From contig JACRBZ010000030.1 of NCBI GenBank assembly GCA_016219185.1, forward strand, positions 124,001 to 188,000: a stretch of 64,000 nucleotides of DNA. The letters run 5' to 3'. Positions 27,982 to 37,762 of the stretch are shown piece by piece. The stretch's first letter is position 1. Each line of letters begins with the position of its first letter. A model generated the notes under the pieces. That model was not told the origin of the DNA. It saw only the letters and a list, made by a program, of their open reading frames with translations, and did no database searches. Both the position numbers and the translations under genes were made by a program. Source of the stretch: Deltaproteobacteria bacterium. Its GTDB lineage: Bacteria; Desulfobacterota; Desulfobacteria; Desulfobacterales; Desulfatirhabdiaceae.

Positions 27982-28602
27982 ATGATTTTGGCAAACGATG
28001 GCAAGAGTGCTTTAGACGGTAACAAGGTTTTTAAGCCTGAAATCCAGAAACGGCTTGAAACAGCGGTTCTGGAGATATTTTCCGAATCGGATTTTCATCA
28101 AGCCAATATCCGCACGGTTGCTAAAAGAGCCGGGGTGAGTTTCAGCACCATTTACGGCTATTACGGCAGCAAGGAAGGGCTTGTATTCGCGGTTGTGGAT
28201 GTGTGGCTGGGAAAGCTGACGGACCGGATAATCGACCACCTTCAGGGCATCGAAGATTTAAAGGAAAAACTCAGGAAGGTTTTCTGGCTTCAACTTGATT
28301 ATTATGAAAAAAATCAAGGCCTGGCTAAAATATTGTTTATGACCCTCCCCATGAAAACATGGATGGCGGATAAAACCTTTCGACAAAAGAAAATGATGAA
28401 TTTGTTTCTTGAAGTCCTGAGCCAGGGACAGAAAGAAGGGATTTTGAATCCCAATGTCCGTGCCGGCGTATTGCTGGATTTTATGATGGGCTTTGTACAG
28501 CGAACCTTTTTTATGTGGGTTTCGCGTGGCCAAAAAGAAAGTTTGATTGCCCAGGCCAATGTGTTGTTTGAAATGGTATGGCGGGCGATTACCGCTCCTT
28601 GA
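27982..28602 (+). CDS. TetR/AcrR family transcriptional regulator
   Basis: About 206 residues. An N-terminal helix-turn-helix (IRTVAKRAGVSFSTIYGYYGSKEGLVFAVV) is followed by a helical ligand domain. The ATG at 27982 is chosen for length; a GTG at 27916 would add 22 residues and neither has a strong ribosome site. It lies just upstream of the methylmalonyl-CoA genes on the same strand and may control them or the fatty acid genes in response to an acyl-CoA. The upstream 210 bases are very AT-rich and hold no gene. Confidence 0.82.
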   Translation: MILANDGKSALDGNKVFKPEIQKRLETAVLEIFSESDFHQANIRTVAKRAGVSFSTIYGYYGSKEGLVFAVVDVWLGKLTDRIIDHLQGIEDLKEKLRKVFWLQLDYYEKNQGLAKILFMTLPMKTWMADKTFRQKKMMNLFLEVLSQGQKEGILNPNVRAGVLLDFMMGFVQRTFFMWVSRGQKESLIAQANVLFEMVWRAITAP

Positions 28603-28731
28603 TGCGGAATTGCCCTTTTTAATTTTTCCTTTATTCAATCGCAACGATTTGTCGGTTTTTATGATCAGGTAGGGCATCGGATGCCGTGCATAACAAAAAC
28701 CAAGAACCTTTGGACTGCCAGGGAGTAACTC

Positions 28732-29139
28732 ATGAAAATTCTTAAAATTGACCACCTCGGAATTGCCGTCAGCAGTATCGATGAACGAAAAAATTTCTGG
28801 ACCGAAATACTGGGTCTTTCCTTTGCCGGATCTGAAACGGTTCAGGAACAGAAAGTGACCACAGCGTTTTTTCCGGTGGGAGAAAGCGAGGTTGAACTTC
28901 TGGAATCCACATCGGCCGACGGCCCCATTGCCAAATACCTTGAAAAACGCGGAGAGGGAATTCAGCATGTTGCCTTCCGTGTTGAAAATATCGAAGCAGC
29001 GCTGGAAGAATTAAAAGCCAAGGGCATCAAGCTCATTGATGAAAAGCCCAGAATCGGCGCTGGCGGAGCAAAGATCGCCTTTCTTCACCCCAAGGCCACC
29101 AATGGCATTCTGGTCGAGCTGTGTCAAAGAGATCATTAA
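28732..29139 (+). CDS. mce: Methylmalonyl-CoA epimerase
   Basis: A 135-residue vicinal-oxygen-chelate fold enzyme that interconverts (S)- and (R)-methylmalonyl-CoA. Metal ligands lie in KIDHLGIAV (His), the [13 protein letters not shown] segment (His) and the C-terminal GILVELCQ (Glu). The length is typical. The ribosome site is GGGAGTAACTC. Its position before the mutase and GTPase genes confirms the pathway. A terminator-like hairpin follows, so mutase may also have its own promoter. Confidence 0.94.
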   Translation: MKILKIDHLGIAVSSIDERKNFWTEILGLSFAGSETVQEQKVTTAFFPVGESEVELLESTSADGPIAKYLEKRGEGIQHVAFRVENIEAALEELKAKGIKLIDEKPRIGAGGAKIAFLHPKATNGILVELCQRDH

Positions 29140-29156
29140 TAAGTTCAGAAAACAGG

Positions 29157-29196
29157 AATTCTGGAAGCGAGGAATTCGGGCGCTTCCAGAATTTTT
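29157..29196 (+). terminator. Terminator or attenuator between mce and the mutase gene
   Basis: A perfect 13-bp stem, AATTCTGGAAGCG/CGCTTCCAGAATT with an 11-base loop, is followed by TTT. The U-tract is short, so partial read-through into the mutase gene is possible. Confidence 0.7.
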
Positions 29197-29263
29197 AACC
29201 GTCACCGTTTCTCGATAAAAAAACTGCAAGCGAATTTTTTTTCATCATTATAAGGAGCGCACC

Positions 29264-31390
29264 ATGCCGGATCATCCACAAAAACAAAAATGGACAGACC
29301 TTGCCACAAAACTGCTTAAAGGGAAATCGCCGGATACACTGAACTGGACGACCCCAGAGGGGATTCGGGTCAAACCGCTTTACACGGCTGAAGACCTTGA
29401 AGGAATGGAACACGTCAATACCCTTCCGGGGCTGGCCCCGTTTGTCCGGGGTCCCATGGCCACCATGTACGCGGGAAGGCCCTGGACCATCCGTCAGTAT
29501 GCCGGATTTTCAACAGCCAGGGAATCCAATGAATTTTACCGGAAAAACCTGGCAGCCGGACAAAAAGGGCTTTCCGTTGCATTTGATCTGGCCACGCACA
29601 GAGGGTACGATTCGGACCACCCCAGGGTTGTCGGCGATATCGGAAAAGCCGGGGTTGCCGTGGATTCCGTCGAAGATATGAAAATTCTCTTTGACCAGAT
29701 TCCCCTGGACCAGATGTCCGTATCCATGACCATGAACGGTGCGGTTCTGCCGATTCTGGCAGGCTATATCGTGGCTGCCGAAGAACAGGGCGTTCCCCAG
29801 GAAAAACTGACCGGTACCATCCAGAACGATATTCTGAAAGAGTATTTAACCCGTAACACGTATATCTATCCGCCCACGCCTTCCATGCGGATCGTATCGG
29901 ATATTATCGGGTACTGCTCCAAACATATGCCCAAGTACAATACCGTCAGCATCAGCGGATATCACATGATGGAAGCGGGCGCCAACTCGGTGCTTCAGAC
30001 CGCCTTTACCCTGGCGGACGGCCTGGAATATGTCAAGGCGGCGCTGGCAACCGGTATGGATATCGATACCTTTGCCCCGAGATTGTCCTTTTTCTTTGGA
30101 ATCGGCATGAATTTTTTCATGGATATCGCCATGCTGAGGGCTGCCAGGTTTTTGTGGCATGAGCTGATCAAACCGTTCAATCCCAAAAATGTCCAGTCGC
30201 TCATGCTGAGAACCCATTGCCAGACCTCGGGATGGAGCCTGACGCAGCAGGATCCTTACAACAACGTCATTCGCACCACCCTGGAATGTATGTCCGCGGC
30301 CCTTGGCGGGACCCAGTCCCTGCACACCAATTCCTTTGACGAGGCCGTGGGGTTGCCCACTGAATTTTCCGCCCGGATCGCCCGAAACACCCAGATCATT
30401 GTCCAGGAAGAATCCCAGGTCTGCCATGTTGTGGACCCGCTGGGCGGATCCTATTACGTGGAAGCCTTGACAGATGGCATTATCTGCGAAGCCCGCAAGA
30501 TCATCTCTGAAATTCAAGCACTGGGCGGAATGGCCAAGGCCATCGAAACCGGAATGCCCAAGCTTCGGATTGAAGAATCGGCCGCCAGAAAACAGGCCCG
30601 GATCGATCAGGGCCTGGATGTGATCGTTGGCGTGAATAAATACAAAATCGAGGAAAAACCCCTTGAAGGTATCCGGGAAGTTACGGATGCGGTTCGCGTG
30701 GAACAGGTGGAGCGACTTAAGGAGCTTAAAGCCAAACGAAACGCGGATGCGGTTCAAAAAGCTCTGGATCACATCACCCGCTGCGCCGAAGGTGACGGCA
30801 ATCTTCTGGAAGCCGGTATCGCTGCTATCCGTGTCAGAGCCACGGTCGGAGAGATATCTGATGCCATGGAAAAAGTATTCGGCCGATTTGTTGCGACCAC
30901 CCAGTGTATTTCCGGCGTTTATTCCTCGGAATATGGGGATAACAGCATTATCGATACCCTGCGGAAACGCTGCCAGGATTTTGCCGAAAAAGAAGGACGA
31001 AGGCCGCGAATCCTCCTGACCAAAATGGGTCAGGATGGTCATGACCGGGGAGTCAAGGTGGTGGCCACGGCCTATGCGGACATCGGATTTGATGTGGATA
31101 TCAGCCCCATGTTTCAGACGCCTGAAGAAGCTGCAAAAATGGCCATTGAAAACGATGTCCACATGGTGGGCGTCTCCAGCCTGGCTGCCGGGCATAAGAC
31201 CCTGGTTCCCCAACTCATTGCCGCTTTGAAAGCAGGTGGCGGAGATGATATCAAGGTCGTGGTCGGAGGGGTCATTCCGCCCGGAGATTATGAATTTTTG
31301 TTCGCGGCGGGCGCGGTCGGCGTGTTCGGGCCGGGCACATCCATCACGGATTCAGCCAATCAGACCCTGAATGTTCTGGAGAAAAAGTAG
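29264..31390 (+). CDS. mcm: Methylmalonyl-CoA mutase, full-length (catalytic plus B12 domain)
   Basis: A 708-residue adenosylcobalamin enzyme that converts (R)-methylmalonyl-CoA to succinyl-CoA. The TIM-barrel catalytic domain covers about 1-560 (for example [34 protein letters not shown] [12 protein letters not shown]). A linker follows, and the C-terminal B12-binding domain starts near residue 575 with the DxHxxG base-off motif GQDGHDRG. A single-chain homodimeric form is thus expected. The next gene, meaB, begins 2 bp later. Confidence 0.96.
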   Translation: MPDHPQKQKWTDLATKLLKGKSPDTLNWTTPEGIRVKPLYTAEDLEGMEHVNTLPGLAPFVRGPMATMYAGRPWTIRQYAGFSTARESNEFYRKNLAAGQKGLSVAFDLATHRGYDSDHPRVVGDIGKAGVAVDSVEDMKILFDQIPLDQMSVSMTMNGAVLPILAGYIVAAEEQGVPQEKLTGTIQNDILKEYLTRNTYIYPPTPSMRIVSDIIGYCSKHMPKYNTVSISGYHMMEAGANSVLQTAFTLADGLEYVKAALATGMDIDTFAPRLSFFFGIGMNFFMDIAMLRAARFLWHELIKPFNPKNVQSLMLRTHCQTSGWSLTQQDPYNNVIRTTLECMSAALGGTQSLHTNSFDEAVGLPTEFSARIARNTQIIVQEESQVCHVVDPLGGSYYVEALTDGIICEARKIISEIQALGGMAKAIETGMPKLRIEESAARKQARIDQGLDVIVGVNKYKIEEKPLEGIREVTDAVRVEQVERLKELKAKRNADAVQKALDHITRCAEGDGNLLEAGIAAIRVRATVGEISDAMEKVFGRFVATTQCISGVYSSEYGDNSIIDTLRKRCQDFAEKEGRRPRILLTKMGQDGHDRGVKVVATAYADIGFDVDISPMFQTPEEAAKMAIENDVHMVGVSSLAAGHKTLVPQLIAALKAGGGDDIKVVVGGVIPPGDYEFLFAAGAVGVFGPGTSITDSANQTLNVLEKK

Positions 31391-31392
31391 GG

Positions 31393-32373
31393 ATGACTTT
31401 TGAGATTGAAACCAGCGTTAGCGGCCTTCTGGATGGAAACCGCCGGATCCTGGCCAAAACCATCACCTTGATCGAAAGCTCGCTTTCGAGTCATCAGGTC
31501 ATGGCCCAGTCCATTCTGGACCGGCTTCTGCCTCATACCGGAAAAGCGGTGCGCCTGGGGATAACCGGTGTTCCGGGTGTTGGGAAAAGCTCTTTTATTG
31601 AAAGTCTGGGAATGCTGCTGGTGAATAAAGGTCATCGCGTGGCGGTTCTGGCCGTGGATCCCAGCAGCACCCGCAGCGGTGGGAGTATTCTGGCGGATAA
31701 AACCCGGATGGAGCGGCTTTCCGCGGACAACCGCGCGTTTATCCGGCCGTCGCCTTCCGGCGGAACCCTTGGCGGAGTCGCCCGAAAAACCCGGGAAACC
31801 ATGCTGGTTTGCGAGGCAGCCGGTTTTGATGTGATTATCGTCGAAACCGTTGGGGTCGGCCAGTCTGAAATTACCGTGTCCTCGATGGTGGATTTTTTTC
31901 TGGTCCTGATGCTGGCCGGTGCCGGCGACGAACTTCAGGGAATTAAAAAAGGGGTTCTGGAACTTGCGGACGCCATTGCCATCAATAAGGCGGATGGGGA
32001 TAATATCGAAAAGGCCGGAAGAGCTCAAAAAGACTATGAAACCGCGCTTCATTTCCTGAGGCCCGCCTCTCCCAACTGGTCGCCGCCGGTCCTGACTTGC
32101 AGCGCCAGGCAGATGACCGGTATCGAAGACATCTGGGCGACCGTCCTGAAACACCGGGATATCATGATGCAAAGCTGCGAGTTGGGCCAGAACCGCAGAC
32201 GTCAGGCCCTGGCCTGGATGTGGACTCTGGTGGAGGAAGGCCTGAAAGACCGCTTTAACCGTCATCCTGAAGTTCAGCGGCGCCTGCCGCAACTGGCGCT
32301 GCAGGTGGAAAACGGAACGTTGTCGTCAACGGTTGCAGCCAGTCAATTACTTTTTTTCCTTGACAATTCGTAA
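31393..32373 (+). CDS. meaB: Methylmalonyl-CoA mutase-associated GTPase MeaB
   Basis: A 326-residue G3E-type P-loop GTPase with Walker A GVPGVGKSSFIE, VDPSSTRSGGSILADKTRM, the ETVGVGQSE switch and NKADGDN for guanine. MeaB chaperones delivery of adenosylcobalamin to the mutase and protects it from inactivation. The 2-bp gap to the mutase gene implies joint production. The following 185 bases hold a TGGCCGA/TCGGCCA hairpin but no gene. Confidence 0.95.
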   Translation: MTFEIETSVSGLLDGNRRILAKTITLIESSLSSHQVMAQSILDRLLPHTGKAVRLGITGVPGVGKSSFIESLGMLLVNKGHRVAVLAVDPSSTRSGGSILADKTRMERLSADNRAFIRPSPSGGTLGGVARKTRETMLVCEAAGFDVIIVETVGVGQSEITVSSMVDFFLVLMLAGAGDELQGIKKGVLELADAIAINKADGDNIEKAGRAQKDYETALHFLRPASPNWSPPVLTCSARQMTGIEDIWATVLKHRDIMMQSCELGQNRRRQALAWMWTLVEEGLKDRFNRHPEVQRRLPQLALQVENGTLSSTVAASQLLFFLDNS

Positions 32374-32558
32374 GTTAACTGGCTACATCGTAGCTATGAG
32401 ATGGCCTTGCTGATGACTTTTATGGCTATCGTTGTCATCCTTACGTTGCGTCCGACAGCCTGGCCGACTGTTCGGCCAACAGTCCGGATTGATAAGTTCG
32501 TCAAAGATGATGGACTTTTTACCAAGCCATCAAATATGAGATAAGAAAGGATATAGCA

Positions 32559-34112
32559 ATGGGTATTGTGGAAGACAAAATCAAGGATCTGAAGAAACGT
32601 GAAAATAAGATCCTGAAAATGGGTGGTGAAAAAGCCATCGCCAAAGAGCGGGAAAAAGGCAAACTGACCGCCAGGGAGAGACTGGATTTGCTGTTTGATT
32701 CCGGCACGTTCCGGGAAATTGACATGTTCGTATCGCACCGGTGCACCAATTTCGGCATGGAAAAGATAGACGTTCCCAGTGACGGCGTGATTACGGGTCA
32801 CGGCCTGGTGGAAGGTCGTCCGGTTTTTGCATTTTCTCAGGATTTTACCTCCCGCGGCGGAAGTCTCGGGGAAATGCACGCCAAAAAAATCTGTAAGGTT
32901 ATGGATCTGGCCATGAAAGCCGGCGTGCCCTTTGTCGGCATGAATGATTCAGGCGGCGCCAGAATCCAGGAAGGCGTGGATGCGCTTTCGGGTTTTGGTC
33001 AGATTTTTTACCGCAATGCCCTGGCCTCAGGTGTTATTCCCCAGATATCGGCAATCATGGGGACAACCGCGGGCGGCGCCGTTTATTCACCGGCCATGAC
33101 CGACTGGATTTTCATGGTTAAAAATTACAGCTACATGTTTATTACCGGCCCGGAAGTCATCAAATCCGTTACCGGTGAAGAAATCAGCTTCGAAGACCTT
33201 GGCGGCGCCATGGCGCATAACGAAAAAAGCGGGGTTTCCCACTTTGCCTGTGAAAGCGATCAGGATGCCATTATCAAAATGAAGACCCTGCTCTCTTATC
33301 TGCCGTCCAACAACATGGAAGATCCGCCCATCGTGAATACGGGCGATGATCCCCGCCGCGTGGATCCGGCCCTGGATACCATCATTCCGGACAGTCCCAA
33401 CCAGTCTTACGACATGAAGGCGGTAATCGCATCCATCGTTGATAATGGTGTGTTTTTTGAACCCCATGAATTTTTTGCGCCCAATATCCTCATCGGATTT
33501 GCCAGGCTGAACGGCAGAAGCCTCGGGATCATTGCCAATCAGCCCAATGTCATGGCCGGCTGCCTTGACATCAATGCCTCGGACAAAGCCACCCGTTTTA
33601 TCCGTTTCTGCGATGCCTTTAATATTCCGATTCTGACCATTGCCGATGTGCCGGGGTATCTGCCCGGAAGCCATCAGGAATGGGGCGGAATTATCCGTCA
33701 CGGAGCAAAGCTGCTCTGGTGCTATTCAGAAGCCACCGTGCCCAAGCTGCTTCTGGTTACCCGCAAGGACTACGGCGGGTCTTATCTGGCCATGTGTTCC
33801 AAGGATCTGGGGGCCGATATGGCATTTGCATGGCCGACCGCTCAGATTGCGGTCATGGGCGCGGCCGGCGCCGCCAATATCATTCATCGCAAGGAAATCA
33901 CCACGGCAACGGATCCGAAAGCCAAGCGCATGGAGAAAATTCAGGAATATGACGATCTGTTTTCCAATCCTTACTGCGCTGCCGCCAGAGGCTATATCGA
34001 TGCGGTGATTGTCCCCAGCGAAACCCGGCCCCGGCTGATTGACGCGCTTGAGGTCATGTGCAGCAAGCGGGAAACCCGGCCGCCGAAAAAACATGGCAAT
34101 ATACCCGTGTAA
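32559..34112 (+). CDS. Methylmalonyl-CoA carboxyltransferase 12S-type subunit
   Basis: A 517-residue biotin-dependent acyl-CoA carboxyltransferase (PCC-beta/MmdA/12S family). It carries the two crotonase-like halves, with GARIQEGVDALSGFGQIF and TTAGGAVYSPAMTD in the first and DVPGYLPGSHQEW and KDYGGSYLAMCSKDLGAD in the second. Next to a 5S-plus-biotin carrier gene it most likely forms a soluble transcarboxylase moving CO2 between methylmalonyl-CoA and pyruvate. A propionyl-CoA carboxylase role is less likely because no biotin carboxylase is present. The start follows AGAAAGG. Confidence 0.92.
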   Translation: MGIVEDKIKDLKKRENKILKMGGEKAIAKEREKGKLTARERLDLLFDSGTFREIDMFVSHRCTNFGMEKIDVPSDGVITGHGLVEGRPVFAFSQDFTSRGGSLGEMHAKKICKVMDLAMKAGVPFVGMNDSGGARIQEGVDALSGFGQIFYRNALASGVIPQISAIMGTTAGGAVYSPAMTDWIFMVKNYSYMFITGPEVIKSVTGEEISFEDLGGAMAHNEKSGVSHFACESDQDAIIKMKTLLSYLPSNNMEDPPIVNTGDDPRRVDPALDTIIPDSPNQSYDMKAVIASIVDNGVFFEPHEFFAPNILIGFARLNGRSLGIIANQPNVMAGCLDINASDKATRFIRFCDAFNIPILTIADVPGYLPGSHQEWGGIIRHGAKLLWCYSEATVPKLLLVTRKDYGGSYLAMCSKDLGADMAFAWPTAQIAVMGAAGAANIIHRKEITTATDPKAKRMEKIQEYDDLFSNPYCAAARGYIDAVIVPSETRPRLIDALEVMCSKRETRPPKKHGNIPV

Positions 34113-34119
34113 GGGGGGA

Positions 34120-34374
34120 ATGATGAAACCAGATAACAAACAGTCCCAAAAAATGGCAGCAGCCATTTCAGCGGTTTTCGGCTATATCCGTTCGGAGGAA
34201 GATGCTGCCGCTGCTCTGGCCATGTCCATGGCCGAACCGGTTGCCGAATCCGCAATTGAGCCGTCCAAACCCGTTGCACCGGTAAAATTGTGGGGTATCA
34301 GCGGCAGGCAGGATATGATGAGCATGCGGAACCTGATGCAGCTCCGGACGTTTCAGGGATCGAAGCTGCGCTAA
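34120..34374 (+). CDS. Small carboxyltransferase-associated subunit (epsilon/OadG-tail-like)
   Basis: An 84-residue protein starting at ATG-ATG behind AAGGGGGG. It has an N-terminal helical part with an Ala-rich stretch, and a C-terminal part (VKLWGISGRQDMMSMRN) resembling the tail found on small subunits of biotin-dependent decarboxylases and carboxylases. Unlike OadG/MmdD it has no membrane helix. Lying between the 12S and 5S genes, it probably helps complex assembly. The exact family is uncertain. Confidence 0.7.
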   Translation: MMKPDNKQSQKMAAAISAVFGYIRSEEDAAAALAMSMAEPVAESAIEPSKPVAPVKLWGISGRQDMMSMRNLMQLRTFQGSKLR

Positions 34375-34377
34375 ATA

Positions 34378-34406
34378 AGGCTGAAGGTTGTTAAATCCTT
34401 CAGCCT
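34378..34406 (+). repeat. AGGCTGAAGG hairpin between carboxyltransferase genes
   Basis: A perfect 10-bp stem, AGGCTGAAGG (34378-34387) with CCTTCAGCCT (34397-34406), has no U-tract. It sits 4 bp after the small-subunit stop and may stabilise or partly terminate the transcript. The core matches terminators at 27708 and 38656. Confidence 0.55.
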
Positions 34407-34468
34407 GACTACCTTGAACTTTCCGAACCGACTTTAATAATTTGATTGATGATGAGGAGACCCTTAAC

Positions 34469-36460
34469 ATGAGTGACCATGATCAAGTAAAACTGACGAA
34501 TATGAATTACGCCAAGGACAGACCCAAAGCCCAGAATCCGGTTAAAATAATGGATCTGACATTGCGCGATGGCCACCAGTCGTTGTTTGCCACGCGGGGC
34601 AGAACAGAGGACATGATTCCCGTGGCCGAGATGATGGATGAGATCGGCTTCTGGGCACTGGAAACCTGGGGCGGAGCAACATTTGATACCATGCACCGGT
34701 TTTTAAATGAAGATCCATGGGAACGGCTCAGGACATTGAAACGCTATATCAAGAAAACCCCGTTTTCCATGCTTTTAAGAGCTCAGAACCTCGTCGGATA
34801 CCGAAATTATGCGGACGATGTGGCCCGTGCATTTGTGGAAAGAGCCGCAGCAAACGGCATGGATGTTTTCCGAACATTTGACGCATTGAACGATTACCGG
34901 AATTTTGAAACCGTTGTTCCGGTCATTAAATCCTGCGGCAAGCATTTTCAGGGCTGCATCTGCTATACCATGACAGAACCCCGGCTTGGCGGCGAGGTTT
35001 ATAACCTGGACTATTATGTGAAAAAGGGAAAAGCCCTTGAGGCCATGGGTGCGGACAGCATCTGCCTGAAAGACATGGCAGGCCTTATTGCGCCTTATGA
35101 CGCATACGCGATTATCAAGGCCCTGAAAAAAGCCGTGAAGATCCCGATCAACCTTCACAGCCACTTCACGTCCGGCATGTCGTCCATGTCGCATTTAAAG
35201 GCCATTGAAGCGGGCGCGGATATCATTGATACCTGTATGTCGCCTTATGCCTACCGAACATCCCACCCGGCCATCGAGCCGCTGGTCATGACGCTTCTGG
35301 GAACCAACAGGGACACGGGATTTGATATCAAAGCCCTTGCCGCCGTCAATGAAATTCTCGAAAAAGAAATCTGTCCCAAATACCGTCAGCTTCTGGATGA
35401 CACCAAGCTTTCAATCATCGACATCAACGTGCTCCTGCATCAGACCCCGGGCGGCATGCTCTCCAACCTGGTGAATCAGCTTCGGGAAATGGATGCGCTG
35501 GACAAGATCGATCAGGTCTATGCCGAACTTCCCAGGGTTCGAAAAGATCTGGGACAGATTCCGCTGGTAACGCCTACCAGTCAGATCGTGGGGATTCAGA
35601 CCGTGAACAACGTGCTCTTCGACGATGAAAATGAGCGCTACAAAATGATCACCGGTCAGGTCAAGGATCTTTGTTACGGGCTTTACGGAAAAACCGCGGT
35701 TCCCATTAATGCGGAAGTTCAGAAAAAAGCGCTGAAAGGATATGCCAGAGGCGAAGAGCCCATTACCTGCAGGCCGGCTGAAGTGATCGAGCCGGAACTG
35801 AAAAAAGCCCAGGAAGACGTCAAGGGCCTGGCCATGGATCTGGATGATGAGTTGATTTACGCCCTGTATCCGGTAACCGGCAAACGATTCCTGCAATGGA
35901 AATACGGCAAGGAACCAGTACCCGATGATGTCAAACCCATCACGCTTGAGCAGGCCAAGGCCAGGCAGGAACTGATCCAGAAGGCGATTGCCGGAAAACT
36001 GGTTGAAAAAATCGAGAAAGAAGCACCTGCCAAGGGCGATGGGCTGCGCAAATTCAATGTGTTTGTGGAAGACACGTATTTTGAGGTTGGGGTTGAAGAA
36101 ATTGGCGGGGCCCCGGCTGTCAGCTACATTCAGCCTGCAAAACCGGTAGCTGCCGCTGCACCCGCACCGGCGCCCGCAGCCGCCAAGCCTGCCGCACCCG
36201 CGCCTGCCAAGCCCGCGGCAGCCGCACCTGCCGCAGCTCCGGTGGATGGCACTGCCATCAATGCGCCCATGCCGGGAATGATCGTAAGATTTGATAAAAA
36301 TGTCGGCGATGCGGTCAGCAAAGGGGAAACCGTGGTGATACTGGAAGCCATGAAGATGGAAAACGCCCTTGCAGCTCCCGTGGATGGCACCATCAAATCC
36401 ATCAATTTTAAAAGCAGCGACTCTGTTCCCAAAGGCGCCGTGCTGTGTGTGATTGGATAG
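34469..36460 (+). CDS. Transcarboxylase 5S-type subunit with C-terminal biotin carrier domain
   Basis: 663 residues. The TIM-barrel carboxyltransferase domain comes first (metal site LTLRDGHQSLFATR near residue 30, carbamylated-Lys region CLKDMAGLIAPYD, INLHSHFTSGM). A conserved helical domain follows, then a long Ala/Pro-rich linker (about 553-590) and a biotinyl domain with EAMKM, Lys629 being the biotin site. It accepts the carboxyl group from biotin onto pyruvate to give oxaloacetate, or runs in reverse. It joins the 5S and 1.3S parts of propionibacterial transcarboxylase in one chain. Oxaloacetate decarboxylase alpha and pyruvate carboxylase B have the same domains; context favours transcarboxylase. 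The start is set by GAGGAG. Confidence 0.92.
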   Translation: MSDHDQVKLTNMNYAKDRPKAQNPVKIMDLTLRDGHQSLFATRGRTEDMIPVAEMMDEIGFWALETWGGATFDTMHRFLNEDPWERLRTLKRYIKKTPFSMLLRAQNLVGYRNYADDVARAFVERAAANGMDVFRTFDALNDYRNFETVVPVIKSCGKHFQGCICYTMTEPRLGGEVYNLDYYVKKGKALEAMGADSICLKDMAGLIAPYDAYAIIKALKKAVKIPINLHSHFTSGMSSMSHLKAIEAGADIIDTCMSPYAYRTSHPAIEPLVMTLLGTNRDTGFDIKALAAVNEILEKEICPKYRQLLDDTKLSIIDINVLLHQTPGGMLSNLVNQLREMDALDKIDQVYAELPRVRKDLGQIPLVTPTSQIVGIQTVNNVLFDDENERYKMITGQVKDLCYGLYGKTAVPINAEVQKKALKGYARGEEPITCRPAEVIEPELKKAQEDVKGLAMDLDDELIYALYPVTGKRFLQWKYGKEPVPDDVKPITLEQAKARQELIQKAIAGKLVEKIEKEAPAKGDGLRKFNVFVEDTYFEVGVEEIGGAPAVSYIQPAKPVAAAAPAPAPAAAKPAAPAPAKPAAAAPAAAPVDGTAINAPMPGMIVRFDKNVGDAVSKGETVVILEAMKMENALAAPVDGTIKSINFKSSDSVPKGAVLCVIG

Positions 36461-36540
36461 ATATGGACAGATAGGTTATAGGCAGGCTGTCGGATTTTAT
36501 CCATCGCCTGTTACCTGCTGCCATTTATTGATACAACCAG

Positions 36541-36570
36541 GGGCCGGGTCTTATTCCGGCCCTGTTTTTT
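36541..36570 (+). terminator. Terminator after the transcarboxylase gene
   Basis: GGGCCGG (36541-36547) and CCGGCCC (36556-36562) form a 7-bp GC stem followed by TGTTTTTT, just before the sucC ribosome site. sucCD may therefore have partly separate expression. Confidence 0.72.
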
Positions 36571-36587
36571 AAGAGGAGGCAGAGCTG

Positions 36588-37751
36588 ATGAAGATCCATG
36601 AGTATCAGGCCAAGGAGCTTTTTAAAAAATACAACATTCCCATACCCGAGGGCAGTGTGGCATTCAATGTCCAGGAAGCCCAGGCTGTTGCCGAAAAACT
36701 CGGCGGATATCCGGTTGTGGTCAAAGCTCAGATTCATGCCGGCGGCAGGGGCAAAGGCGGCGGGGTCAAACTGGCCGGCTCCAAAGCGGATGTGGCGGTT
36801 ATCGCCGGCCAGATTCTCGGCATGAACCTGATCACCCACCAGACCGGTCCTGAAGGCAGGCTGGTGAAAAAGGTCCTGGTCGAACAGGGTCTGAATATCC
36901 AAAAAGAGCTGTATCTAAGCATCATTCCGGACCGGGCCACCGCAACGGTCGTCATTATCGCCAGTGAAGCCGGCGGCATGGACATTGAAGCGGTTGCGGA
37001 AAAAACGCCGGAGAAGATCATCAAGGTCTATATCAATCCGCTGGTCGGCATTCAGGCCTACCATTGCCGGGAAGTCGCCTATGGACTCAACCTGGCGCCG
37101 GAGACCATCAAGCCTTTTACGGCGCTGTTAAGCCGCCTGTATGCCTTGTTTGTGGGCTATGACTGTTCGCTGGTCGAAATCAATCCCCTGATCATCACCG
37201 CGGATCAGGCCGTGATCGCACTGGATGGAAAAGTCAATTTTGACGACAGCGCCCTGTTCCGTCACAAGGACATTCTGGCATATCGCGATCTGGACGAGGA
37301 AAATCCGCTCGAGGTAGATGCCTCCAAATATAATCTCAATTATATCGCTCTGGATGGAAACGTCGGCAATATGGTCAACGGAGCGGGTCTTGCCATGGCA
37401 ACGATGGATATCATTAAGCAGGCAGGGGCCAGCCCGGCCAATTTCCTGGATGTCGGGGGCGGAGCCAATGCCGAGATGGTTGAAAACGGGTTTCGCATCA
37501 TCCTGAGCGATAAAAATGTAAAGGGCATTCTCATCAATATTTTCGGCGGAATCCTTCGCTGCGATATTCTGGCCGAAGGCGTGGTTCAGGCTGCGAAAAA
37601 AACCGGCATTACGGTTCCGGTTGTCGTCCGCATGGAAGGCACCAACGTCGAGGAAGGCCGGCGCATATTGAGCGAATCGGGTCTGAATTTGACGACCGCA
37701 GTGGATCTAAAAGATGCAGCCCAAAAAGTGGCCGCCATTGTTAAGGGTTAG
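36588..37751 (+). CDS. sucC: Succinyl-CoA synthetase beta subunit
   Basis: The 387-residue ATP-grasp subunit starts [18 protein letters not shown]. It has the nucleotide-binding [28 protein letters not shown] and the [18 protein letters not shown] phosphohistidine-contact region near residue 255. With SucD it converts succinyl-CoA plus ADP or GDP and phosphate to succinate and a nucleoside triphosphate, the substrate-level phosphorylation step after methylmalonyl-CoA mutase. AAGAGGAGG precedes the start. Confidence 0.96.
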   Translation: MKIHEYQAKELFKKYNIPIPEGSVAFNVQEAQAVAEKLGGYPVVVKAQIHAGGRGKGGGVKLAGSKADVAVIAGQILGMNLITHQTGPEGRLVKKVLVEQGLNIQKELYLSIIPDRATATVVIIASEAGGMDIEAVAEKTPEKIIKVYINPLVGIQAYHCREVAYGLNLAPETIKPFTALLSRLYALFVGYDCSLVEINPLIITADQAVIALDGKVNFDDSALFRHKDILAYRDLDEENPLEVDASKYNLNYIALDGNVGNMVNGAGLAMATMDIIKQAGASPANFLDVGGGANAEMVENGFRIILSDKNVKGILINIFGGILRCDILAEGVVQAAKKTGITVPVVVRMEGTNVEEGRRILSESGLNLTTAVDLKDAAQKVAAIVKG

Positions 37752-37762
37752 GAGGAAACACC

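Noticed and set aside
29846..31213. Long minus-strand open frame of about 455 codons
   Set aside because: Antisense to the mutase gene; its composition looks like the complement of a coding region.
32559..36460. Membrane sodium-pumping methylmalonyl-CoA decarboxylase
   Set aside because: No beta membrane subunit is present, and the small subunit lacks a transmembrane helix; a soluble transcarboxylase fits better.
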